NCBI GenBank assembly: GCA_004557735.1 | Contig: SFFV01000001.1 | Coordinates: 124,001 to 188,000 of the forward strand | Reading direction: 5' to 3' | DNA length: 64,000 nt | Source: Clostridiales bacterium | GTDB taxonomy: Bacteria > Bacillota > Clostridia > Oscillospirales > Oscillospiraceae | In this document: positions 15,976 to 23,387 of the stretch, piece by piece | Layout: each line of letters begins with the position of its first letter | Position numbering within the stretch: position 1 is the first letter of the stretch | The notes under the pieces: model-generated | The model's database searches: none | What the model saw: the letters and a program-made list of their open reading frames with translations, nothing else | What the model was told of the DNA's origin: nothing | Program-made: the position numbers and the translations under genes

Positions 15976-17786
15976 CTGTCTTTCCTCCCTCCGCGGAATG
16001 CGCCGTAGCCGTAATGGTCGCAGCGCAGGCAGCGCGAGCACTCCTGCGCGGCCTCCTCATCCGTAAGGCACGCCTCCATGAGATTGAAATCCTCCTTGCG
16101 GTCGCCGGCGGTGCGCTCGCGCATATTGACGCGGCCCCACGCGGGCTTGCCGATGGTCTGCGCCGGCGGAATGTCCACGCCCGAGGTGATCGGTGTATGG
16201 AAGCCGAAGTAGTGATCGATGTTTCCGGCGACGACCTTGCCGCTGTCGATCGCACGCACAACCGTGGACGGGCCGAAGAAGCAGTCGCCGCCGGTGAAAA
16301 CGCCCGGCATGCCGGGCACCGCGCCGGAGGGATCGGCCTTGATGCGGCGGCGCTCGGTACCGACGCCGCTGCTTTCAAAGTGCGCCGAGTCGATAGCCTG
16401 CCCGATGGCCGTGATAACGACGTCCGCCGGAAGAACGATCTCCGGCTGGTCGGCGTTGATGGGCTTCGGGCGGCCATTCTCGATAGGACCGGAAAGCTGC
16501 GGCTGCACCGCGATGCCGACCGCGTGGTCGTTCTCGGTTTCGATGCGCACCGGAGAGAGCATGGGCATGATCTCGCAGCCCTCGGCGATGGCGCCGTCGA
16601 TCTCCTCGCGGGCGGCGGTCATGTCCTCGATGCGGCGGCGGTAAACACAGGTGACGGAGGCCGCGCCCAGACGCTTGGCGGTGCGCGTCGCGTCCATGGC
16701 GACGTTGCCGCCGCCGACAACGACGACATGCTTGCCCGTAAAGTCCGGCGCTTCGCCCGCGCCGACCGCGCCGAGCAGCTCGACCGCAGAGAGCACGCCC
16801 TCGCTGTCCTGCCCGGGGATGTTCATGCGGTTGACGATCTGCGCGCCGATGGCAATGTATACGCTGTCATACTCGCTGCGGATCTGGTCGAATGTGATCT
16901 CCCCGCCGATATCCACGCCGAGCCTGACCTGAATGCCGGTGGAGAGGATGGCGTTGATGTCGCGGTCAAGATCGTCGTCCGGCAGGCGGTAGCTCGGGAT
17001 GCCGTAGCGCAGCATGCCGCCAAGCCGCTTGTGCTTTTCAAATACCGTGACGTGATACCCCTTGAGCTGGAGATAGTACGCCGCCGTGAGGCCCGCCGGT
17101 CCGCCGCCGATGACGGCGACCGTTTTGCCGTTGAACGGCGCGCACGGCGGCGTGGGGACGATGCCCGCGCGCTCGACCGCGTAGCGCTTCAGGCCGCGTA
17201 TGTTGATGGAATCGTCCACGATCTGACGGCGGCAGTGCTTTTCGCACGGGTGCTCGCAGATGAGACCGCAGACGCCGGGGAACGGGTTGTCCTTGCGGAT
17301 GAGCCGCACGGCATCGGCATAGCGCTCCTCGCGGATGAGTGCGATATAGCCCGGCACGTCCACGTTCGCCGGACAGCCGGCCACGCACGGCACGGCATCG
17401 AACGCCGCCGTGCAGATCCCGTTTTCGATGTGGGACAGGTAATCGTCCCGGAAGGCCTCCAGCCCGTCGAGCACAAGACGCGCGGCCTCGAACCCGATGG
17501 CGCAGTCGGCGCTGTCGTAAATAGCGGCGGCGCTGCGGTGCACGGCACGGAGGTCATCCGTCGTGGCGCGGCCGTCAAGGATCTTCTCGAGAAGCGCGTG
17601 CAGCCGGTCCAGCCCCACGCGGCAGGGAACGCATTTTCCGCAGCTCTGCGCAAGGCACAGCTGCACGAACGAGGCAGTCAGATTGACCGGACAGCTCCCG
17701 AACGGCGACGCTCCGCGGCGGCGTCCGAGCGTGGCATACAGCTCGTCCACCTTTTTCTGCGCAGCGGTCTGCTGATTAACGATCAA
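15969..17786 (-). CDS. NuoF C-terminal Fe-S domain fused to GltD-type NAD(P)/FAD oxidoreductase (hydrogenase partner)
   Basis: The 605-residue product starts at a TTG with GGGAGGT upstream. Residues 1-100 match the C-terminal 4Fe-4S domain of NuoF/HydB (SCGKCVPCR with Cys49, Cys52, Cys55, plus Cys95). The FMN/NADH core of NuoF is absent. The rest is a glutamate-synthase-small-subunit-like flavoprotein. It has Cys-rich binding motifs (CVAGCPANVDVP and CGLICEHPC), an FAD loop GGGPAGL and an NAD(P) loop VGGGNVAMDA. A late CSRCLRCDHYGYG is present. It overlaps hydA and probably passes electrons between NAD(P)H and the hydrogenase, perhaps with ferredoxin. Confidence 0.85.
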   Translation of the reverse strand: MIVNQQTAAQKKVDELYATLGRRRGASPFGSCPVNLTASFVQLCLAQSCGKCVPCRVGLDRLHALLEKILDGRATTDDLRAVHRSAAAIYDSADCAIGFEAARLVLDGLEAFRDDYLSHIENGICTAAFDAVPCVAGCPANVDVPGYIALIREERYADAVRLIRKDNPFPGVCGLICEHPCEKHCRRQIVDDSINIRGLKRYAVERAGIVPTPPCAPFNGKTVAVIGGGPAGLTAAYYLQLKGYHVTVFEKHKRLGGMLRYGIPSYRLPDDDLDRDINAILSTGIQVRLGVDIGGEITFDQIRSEYDSVYIAIGAQIVNRMNIPGQDSEGVLSAVELLGAVGAGEAPDFTGKHVVVVGGGNVAMDATRTAKRLGAASVTCVYRRRIEDMTAAREEIDGAIAEGCEIMPMLSPVRIETENDHAVGIAVQPQLSGPIENGRPKPINADQPEIVLPADVVITAIGQAIDSAHFESSGVGTERRRIKADPSGAVPGMPGVFTGGDCFFGPSTVVRAIDSGKVVAGNIDHYFGFHTPITSGVDIPPAQTIGKPAWGRVNMRERTAGDRKEDFNLMEACLTDEEAAQECSRCLRCDHYGYGAFRGGRKDRW

Positions 17787-17820
17787 GGGTCAGACCTCCC
17801 TTATGAATAGTTTCAAACAT

Positions 17821-17849
17821 ATTATACGGAAAACCGACACAAAAAGCAA
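17821..17849 (-). promoter_or_regulatory. Promoter of the hydrogenase operon
   Basis: TTGCTT (17849-17844) and a perfect TATAAT (17826-17821) are 17 bp apart on the minus strand, about 35 bp upstream of the TTG start. Confidence 0.7.
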
Positions 17850-17998
17850 GACATTCCTCGTCAATTATAATAGTATTTTTCTTTTGATAACAGCGTGTCG
17901 TTTTTTCAACATTTCACGGAAGTCCGTTTTATGGGTCACACAATGCAGTATGCTTGTCCCATAAAGAAGCTGCCGCATGGATATGGAGGAAGGAAAAA

Positions 17999-18079
17999 AT
18001 GGGTATTGTCGTCTCGGTGGCCGCGCTGGTGCTGTATGTTCCGATGAGCATGGTGTTCCTTTTGGGCGGGAAAAAGTGA
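17999..18079 (+). CDS. 26-residue hydrophobic peptide
   Basis: A short open frame (MGIVVSVAALVLYVPM... ending GGKK) follows an excellent ribosome site, GGAGGAAGGAAAAA, and is closed by a stem-loop five bases after its TGA. The product would be one membrane helix with a short basic tail. It converges on spoIIID. I do not recognise a family. The combination of ribosome site, hydrophobic pattern and terminator argues for a real gene, possibly sporulation-linked by location, but expression is unknown. Confidence 0.6.
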   Translation: MGIVVSVAALVLYVPMSMVFLLGGKK

Positions 18080-18083
18080 TTTT

Positions 18084-18109
18084 CGGGCTGCCGGATCGCC
18101 GGCAGCCCG
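18084..18109. terminator. Stem-loop between the small peptide gene and spoIIID
   Basis: A perfect 11-bp stem (18084-18094 with 18099-18109) with an ATCG loop sits between two convergent genes and may serve both. T-tracts on either side are imperfect. Confidence 0.6.
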
Positions 18110-18126
18110 TCCGCTTTGTATACTTT

Positions 18127-18414
18127 TCAGGCGTATGTTTTTCTCTCTTCGGGGCCGTGCGTCCCGGCGTGCAGATACTTTCTTCGGGTGGCATCGCCGC
18201 CGCGCAGGTGCCGTTCCGCTTTGTTCTGCTCCAGAACGAGCCGCACCTTTTCATACAGCAGCCGGTCGATCTGCCGAAGACGTTCGGACAGATCCTTGTG
18301 CACTGTGCTTTTGGAGATGCCGAAGCGCTTCGCCGCCGCGCGGACGGTGGCATTGTTTTCCACGATCCACCTCGCCAGCTCGCACGCCCGCTCGTCTCTG
18401 TTCGTTTGCATCAT
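18127..18414 (-). CDS. spoIIID: Sporulation transcription factor SpoIIID
   Basis: SpoIIID is a small DNA-binding regulator of mother-cell sporulation genes. The 95-residue protein has the family core: a helix-turn-helix TVRAAAKRFGISKSTVHKDLSERL, then the basic HLRGGDATRRKY region that makes minor-groove contacts. I placed the start at 18414 because GGGGAG lies six bases upstream; an in-frame ATG seven codons earlier lacks one. The C-terminal tail is slightly longer and more basic than in Bacillus. Confidence 0.95.
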   Translation of the reverse strand: MMQTNRDERACELARWIVENNATVRAAAKRFGISKSTVHKDLSERLRQIDRLLYEKVRLVLEQNKAERHLRGGDATRRKYLHAGTHGPEERKTYA

Positions 18415-18465
18415 GCACCACTCCCCTTCCGGCATTTCATCTATATGTGCGGAAGGTTCGTCCTA

Positions 18466-18500
18466 TGAAAATACCCCGGCAGAAGCGCATTCTGCCGGGG
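18466..18500 (-). terminator. Terminator of the dehydratase-like operon
   Basis: A perfect 11-bp stem (18474-18484 with 18490-18500) and five-base loop is followed on the minus strand by TATTTTCAT. Confidence 0.75.
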
Positions 18501-18533
18501 TATAACCGTCTGCGAAAGAGCTCTTTGAATGAT

Positions 18534-18719
18534 TCAGACGATGCGCCGGTCGCGGGCCTGTGCGTCGTAGTGCTTGTTCAGCAGGGGGCGCACGACATAG
18601 TAGATGAGCTTATTTTCGCCGTTGACCATGTACAGCGCGAACGTGGCAACAAAGAAAATCACCGCGGCGAGGAGCAGCTTGCCGAGGATTTTGAAGAGGA
18701 TCCCGAGAAATTTCTTCAT
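18534..18719 (-). CDS. Small single-pass membrane protein, unknown
   Basis: The 61-residue protein has a basic, amphipathic N-terminus (KKFLGILFKILGK), one membrane helix (about 15-32) and a short charged tail. It lies 17 bp after the dehydratase-like gene and just before a terminator, so it is probably the last gene of that operon. I recognise no family. A ribosome site GAAAGGCGG-like stretch precedes the ATG. Confidence 0.65.
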   Translation of the reverse strand: MKKFLGILFKILGKLLLAAVIFFVATFALYMVNGENKLIYYVVRPLLNKHYDAQARDRRIV

Positions 18720-18736
18720 AACATATTCCGCCTTTC

Positions 18737-20344
18737 TTAGTATGCCATGGAGTCGTCAAACTCTACGATGGTCGGGTCAAGCGGCTTCTCGTTGAGAACG
18801 ACGGACATATAGTTGTTGACGCAGTTTCTCATATCCTGACGGGATACGGTGCGGGAGTCCTCAAGATCGTGCTCGATGAAAATGAAGTGGAACCCCAGCT
18901 CGCGCGCCTGCTCCTCCATGAGAGCATGAACACCCAGCATGCCCTTGCAGGCGATGTTGTCGTTGAAGAGGACCATGTCGCAGTCAAAGTTCTTCGCCCA
19001 CTCCCAGATGGCGTTGACGTTCTCCCAGCCGCCGACGGCATGGTGGCGCATGGTGGCCTTCTCGGAGAAGAGCGCCAGATCCTGGATAGCCCGGTCGGGG
19101 TCTTCGGTGTCGATCATGTTGTGGCCCATGGTGGAGTCCATGTTCAGTACGATGTTTATGCCCCAGCAGTTCTGTGTCCAGGTCGGGAAGTCGGTATAGT
19201 ATACCGCGGAGGGGCCCCAGAGGAAGGCGCGGTGACGCGTTTTGCCGCCGAACGGCTGATACTTCTCCTCATACGCCCGGCGCATGATTTCGATAACGCG
19301 GCGATCGACCTTGTTGAAATAGGGGTCGGTGCCGTTGACGGACGCCCACGAGTACAGCCGGTAGAGCGTTTCGGCGATGCCGACGAGCGCGGAGTACGGG
19401 GTCTTGAAGTAATCCCACTTTTCAAGCTCAATGGTATTCTGCTCGTTCATAAGCCTGGCGTACTTGAAGAGTTCGTTCCAGTCGTACTTGACGCCGTATT
19501 CCTTCTCGATGAATGCAATGGCGTCCTTGAGCATCTGCGTGGAATACGGATGCGCGCCCGGCTCGTTGTGGATCATGGCGAGCGTTACGGGGAAGTCCGG
19601 CAGCGCCACGCGGCGGCGCTGGATCATGGAGGTGCATTCGGAGGCGTTGCACGGCATGTTGGTGGTAAGAAACGCCTTGCCGATGATCGGGAATGCATCG
19701 TCGATGGCGACGCCGGTCTCCGCAGCGCAGCGGGAGCATACGTCTGCCGGCAGACCGTAGGATTCGGCCACATCGATATAGTAAGGCTCGATATGCTGGT
19801 CGACGTCGCAGATGATGAACTCGGGAAGCGTCTGGAGCGGGAACGGGATCAGGCCCTTGAATCCCGTGAGAAACAGCGGGGGCAGCACCTCGTCAAAGGG
19901 AATGAAATCGTCGCTGCGCGGCCCGCCGCCGAGGCGCTTGTCGTTCGAGAGGACGAGCGCGATGCGCTTGGTAAGGCTCCGGACGATGGCGTGCATATTC
20001 GCATGGGCGGTGCGCAGCTCATAGCCGCGGAAGCCCTCGAACAGGCGGTCAATGAACATAAACGTGCCGAGATACGAGCCCATCCAGCGGTATTCCCAGA
20101 AGCCCTTGAGACAGGCCACGGGCGCGGACGCCACCATCTGCACCATGCTCGAAAGGTTGTTGAGCCACTGCGTATAGTCGTAGAGCGTGTCCTTCACGCC
20201 GCGCCATTCGCGCCACTTGGCAACGCCGGTCTTGTCGTAATAGCGCGATCTCTGGCCACCGACGCCGTGTTCGGCCTGCCAGATGGGGTCAAAGCGCTCG
20301 AGCTTTTTATCGATTCCGGCGATCAGCTTATCCATTGCTTTCAT
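18737..20344 (-). CDS. 2-hydroxyacyl-CoA dehydratase-family protein, large paralogue
   Basis: The 535-residue protein resembles the HgdB/FldC/BcrB-type subunits that bind a 4Fe-4S cluster in 2-hydroxyacyl-CoA dehydratases and benzoyl-CoA reductases. Cysteines in NMPCNASECTSM, VCSRCAAE and QNCWGIN are candidate ligands, and the late segment FIFIEHDLEDSRTVSRQDMR is typical of the family. The partner gene ends three bases upstream. No activator ATPase (HgdC type) or CoA-transferase is in the window, so the substrate and even activity are uncertain. Confidence 0.75.
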   Translation of the reverse strand: MKAMDKLIAGIDKKLERFDPIWQAEHGVGGQRSRYYDKTGVAKWREWRGVKDTLYDYTQWLNNLSSMVQMVASAPVACLKGFWEYRWMGSYLGTFMFIDRLFEGFRGYELRTAHANMHAIVRSLTKRIALVLSNDKRLGGGPRSDDFIPFDEVLPPLFLTGFKGLIPFPLQTLPEFIICDVDQHIEPYYIDVAESYGLPADVCSRCAAETGVAIDDAFPIIGKAFLTTNMPCNASECTSMIQRRRVALPDFPVTLAMIHNEPGAHPYSTQMLKDAIAFIEKEYGVKYDWNELFKYARLMNEQNTIELEKWDYFKTPYSALVGIAETLYRLYSWASVNGTDPYFNKVDRRVIEIMRRAYEEKYQPFGGKTRHRAFLWGPSAVYYTDFPTWTQNCWGINIVLNMDSTMGHNMIDTEDPDRAIQDLALFSEKATMRHHAVGGWENVNAIWEWAKNFDCDMVLFNDNIACKGMLGVHALMEEQARELGFHFIFIEHDLEDSRTVSRQDMRNCVNNYMSVVLNEKPLDPTIVEFDDSMAY

Positions 20345-20347
20345 ATC

Positions 20348-21535
20348 TCACTTGCCTCCCTGTATCTGCTTGATTTCCAGAGATTCAATAAATGCCTGGA
20401 ATCGGGTGCGGAGCTGACCTACGGCGCCGAGCGCGTATTCCTTCTCAATCGTGCAGGTAGGGATGCCCAGCTCGTTTGCGAAAATATGGTGAGCGAGGAC
20501 TTTTTCGTAGCTCCAGAACTCACAGAACTTCATGTTTTCATAGATCACGCCGTCTGCCTTGAATTCGTCCACGAGCTTTTTGACCTCGCTGTGTCGCTGA
20601 TCGATCTTCATTCCGTCCATGAAGCGCGCGCACTGGTTCCAGTGCAGATAGTGGCGGCATATCGCTTCAAAGGCGGTCTCCCCCTCGCGGATCTCGATCT
20701 GTTCACGGCTGGGGAAGGACCCGAAGCAGTAGCGGTCGGCCACGACCATGGCGCCGCAGCTCTCGATGAGCTTGGTGAACTCCGGATCGTCGATCTCGGA
20801 GCCGACGAGAACAAGCCTCGCGCGGAACGGGAACTTTGCCTCCGGCTCGCGTGTCTTCAGCTCTTCGAGCGTTTCTTCCAGATAGGGCTTTATCAGCCGG
20901 TGGGGGCATACCTGACTGACAAGCTGGATGACATGAAACTCGTAGCCGGTGATGCAGGGATTATCCGCCTTGCGGAAATTGCCGATCTCGGTAACTATGC
21001 GGCTGATCTCGTTATGATCCGCAATGGCGCGGCGCATGGCGTTCTCGGAGGTGTCGATGCCGTATTCCTCATGCAGCTTGTCGACGACCTTGAGCTTGAG
21101 CTGCGCTTTGTAGTAATCGAGACTGGTTTTGTCGCCCTTCATGGGAGGGTCGATCTGCGTGACAAAGAATTTTTCGTTCTTCACCGGGTTGATGAGGAAA
21201 AAGTGCTCCTCCATGCGCTCCATGGTCGCGCAGCATTCCGCGCCGAAGAGGGCATTGAGGTAATTATAGCCGCCTTCGATGGCGCGCTCGAGAAGGGAGC
21301 GGGCATAGGGGCAGGTGCGGTTGGTCATGTAGTAGCTGGCAACGTCGGTGGATGTGCAGCGCGGCGCGCGGAGCCGGGACGAAAAACAGCCGGGAAGATT
21401 GAGCAGGACTTCGGGTATGTAGTAGCAGTTGTAGCCCAGCGCATAGTCTCCCTCTTTTACCGCCTGTGCGACGAGCTCGTTGTGGGCATCCTGAAGCAGG
21501 TTCTCAAAATAGATCAGATGCTTAAGGTCTTTCAC
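20348..21535 (-). CDS. 2-hydroxyacyl-CoA dehydratase-family protein, second subunit
   Basis: This 395-residue protein is the partner of the downstream gene. Cys-rich motifs (CYYIPEVLLNLPGCFSSR, NRTCPYARS, AECCATMER) and the C-terminal YENMKFCEFWSYEKVLAHH pattern match the 2-hydroxyacyl-CoA dehydratase D-component family. I prefer the GTG at 21535 because AGAGGTG lies six bases upstream; another GTG three codons earlier falls inside that site. It starts the operon, with a promoter just upstream. Confidence 0.75.
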   Translation of the reverse strand: MKDLKHLIYFENLLQDAHNELVAQAVKEGDYALGYNCYYIPEVLLNLPGCFSSRLRAPRCTSTDVASYYMTNRTCPYARSLLERAIEGGYNYLNALFGAECCATMERMEEHFFLINPVKNEKFFVTQIDPPMKGDKTSLDYYKAQLKLKVVDKLHEEYGIDTSENAMRRAIADHNEISRIVTEIGNFRKADNPCITGYEFHVIQLVSQVCPHRLIKPYLEETLEELKTREPEAKFPFRARLVLVGSEIDDPEFTKLIESCGAMVVADRYCFGSFPSREQIEIREGETAFEAICRHYLHWNQCARFMDGMKIDQRHSEVKKLVDEFKADGVIYENMKFCEFWSYEKVLAHHIFANELGIPTCTIEKEYALGAVGQLRTRFQAFIESLEIKQIQGGK

Positions 21536-21589
21536 GCAATACACCTCTTCTTTATTGGGCTTGGATTCGCATTTGTCTCCCTGACAAAA

Positions 21590-21618
21590 AATTTATCATA
21601 GCTTTTTTGTCCGGTCAA
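21590..21618 (-). promoter_or_regulatory. Promoter of the dehydratase-like operon
   Basis: TTGACC (21618-21613) and TAAATT (21595-21590) are 17 bp apart on the minus strand, 55 bp upstream of the first start codon. Confidence 0.6.
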
Positions 21619-21681
21619 GGAAAATGCATTTATTATATATATAATTTGTGTGCAGAAGGCTCTTATTTCACACTTGTCCAA

Positions 21682-21717
21682 TAAAAAGGGCCCGGGCGGG
21701 AGTTTTCCCGTCCGGGC
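21682..21717 (-). terminator. Terminator of the SLH/transglutaminase lipoprotein gene
   Basis: An 11-bp stem with one wobble pair (21690-21700 with 21707-21717) is followed on the minus strand by TTTTT. Confidence 0.75.
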
Positions 21718-21773
21718 ACAGTTCCTTCCGGCAGGGGATACTCTGCCGGGAAAAGCGAGTGTGTCACGCCCTG

Positions 21774-23255
21774 TTATTCCGATGCTTCCTGCGCTGCGGC
21801 AGCCTCCTCCGGCGTGCGGACATAGCTCCACGCCGCAACCTCCTCGTAGGTTTTCCGGTACATGCTCGTTATATAGTCGTTCACAAGACGGTAGGACATT
21901 TCGGTCTCCACGTCGAATACATACGGCACGCCGTCGAACGTGATCTCCACCCAGCTGTGCGGGTCGCGCCCGACGCCGACGAGGCCGCTGTAGCACACCG
22001 CGTCATATCCGATGCCGCGCGCGAGCGACCAGAACGCGGCGGTGAAGTTGTAGCAGTTGCCCTTCCATTTTTGGAACATAATCAGTGCGTCTGGTATCTC
22101 CCATCCAGTATCGCCAACCGAATAAAGATTTCCTTTTTTATAGAGGCCGTGATCGCGCACATATACATACACCGCGCGCAGCATTTCCTCGCGGGTCATG
22201 GAAGCGTTCGTGTTAGCGTCGACAATATCGGCAACGAACGTATCGAGCGCGTCATCCCCGCTCGTATACCGGCCGGAGATATCAAAGTACAGCGTGCCGA
22301 CCATCGTGTCGCGCAGGAAGTATCCGTCCTCGCCGACGCAGTAGAGATACCCGTCCAGATTGAGAAATCCGGGCTGTGCCGTATCGCCGCTGAGCCACGA
22401 AATCGTCCCGCTCTGCCCGGCAAGCTCCACGGCGGCATAGTTTTCCATGCTCGGGGATACGTCCGGGAAGTACGGCGCGTTGGCAAGTCCCGCCGAATCC
22501 AGCTCCAGCAGCGCGTTGATCGCCGCGGCGGCCTCGGCGCGGGTGAAGGGCGTTTCGTCCGTCATTTCGGCAAGAGCACGCTCCACCGCTGCGGGAGAGA
22601 ACAGCTTTTCGAGCAGCGCCGTGAGATCGGCGCGGGTGATGGCGACGTCGGGGTAAAACCGGCCTTCGTCAAGCGTCATGTACCCCGCCGTTACAAGCGT
22701 CGTCGCGGCAGTATAGCACTTGGCGTGGGTCGTAACGTCCTTCAAAAACGTTTCGCCGGTCGGCTTCGTTTCGAGCAGCGCGTACACGGCACGGGCGGCG
22801 TCGCTGCGCGTGAATTTATCGAGCGGGTGGAAAAGCCCGTCGCTCTCTGCGGCAATGTACGCACCCTTGCGGTGAAGCTCCGGGCCGGAAACGGCTTCAT
22901 ACACCGTGTCGGCATACACCGGCGCCGTGCGGATGTCCACTTTGGTGCCGTTGGCGTTCTTCCATGCAACGATGGCGCAGTTTTTGTCCGGCAGAAACTC
23001 CGGCGCGTTGTGTACGCTCTCGCCCTCGGCCACAAGCTCGGTCGTTTCCGCGCCGTTCACGCGGTAGGTCACCGTATAGGTTTTCCCCTGCGGCGCGGCC
23101 GTCTCCTCCGGCAGCGCCGCCGCGGCGGGCACGTCCGAAAGCGGCTGCGCGGCTTCGATCCCCTCCGGGCGGTAGCCGCAGTTTGACAGAAGCAGCGCGC
23201 TGAAAAGCACGGCAAAAAGCAGGGGCAGTCTTTCTTTATACGCGTCTTTTCTCAT
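21774..23255 (-). CDS. Lipoprotein with SLH-like repeats and transglutaminase-like domain (copy A)
   Basis: The start at 23255 (493 residues) follows GAGGAAAG. An N-terminal signal ends in the lipobox LLSNC, so the protein should be lipid-anchored outside the cell. A small beta-rich region (about 58-115) is followed by S-layer-homology-like repeats with FTRSDAARAVYALL, ITRADLTALLEKL and FTRAEAAAAINALLEL. The C-terminal third is a transglutaminase/protease-like fold with a Cys-His-Asp triad in KGNCYNF, DPHSW and VFDVE. It is divergent from, and paralogous to, the next gene. Substrate unknown. Confidence 0.8.
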   Translation of the reverse strand: MRKDAYKERLPLLFAVLFSALLLSNCGYRPEGIEAAQPLSDVPAAAALPEETAAPQGKTYTVTYRVNGAETTELVAEGESVHNAPEFLPDKNCAIVAWKNANGTKVDIRTAPVYADTVYEAVSGPELHRKGAYIAAESDGLFHPLDKFTRSDAARAVYALLETKPTGETFLKDVTTHAKCYTAATTLVTAGYMTLDEGRFYPDVAITRADLTALLEKLFSPAAVERALAEMTDETPFTRAEAAAAINALLELDSAGLANAPYFPDVSPSMENYAAVELAGQSGTISWLSGDTAQPGFLNLDGYLYCVGEDGYFLRDTMVGTLYFDISGRYTSGDDALDTFVADIVDANTNASMTREEMLRAVYVYVRDHGLYKKGNLYSVGDTGWEIPDALIMFQKWKGNCYNFTAAFWSLARGIGYDAVCYSGLVGVGRDPHSWVEITFDGVPYVFDVETEMSYRLVNDYITSMYRKTYEEVAAWSYVRTPEEAAAAQEASE

Positions 23256-23291
23256 ACTTTCCTCGCTGTTGCCGCCGCGAGGCGGGCGCAT

Positions 23292-23320
23292 TTGACACGC
23301 CGCGGCGGAAATATTATAAT
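23292..23320 (+). promoter_or_regulatory. Consensus promoter for lipoprotein copy B
   Basis: TTGACA (23292-23297) and TATAAT (23315-23320) are both perfect and 17 bp apart. A cluster of AT-rich TATAAT-like boxes continues to about 23350 between the divergent genes. Confidence 0.85.
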
Positions 23321-23387
23321 TAAAATGCAATTATATCGATTATATCGCATTTCCCGCGAAAAAGCAATTCCGGGAGGGACCGTCTCT

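Noticed and set aside
18869-21601. Very long plus-strand open frame (910 codons) opposite the dehydratase-like genes
   Set aside because: It is the antisense of two clear family members, has a shuffled composition rich in Arg, Ala and Val, and has no ribosome site. Similar long antisense frames occur opposite polC (31755-34253), the MBL/pyrH genes (38588-40975) and the TasA-like genes (61901-63985).
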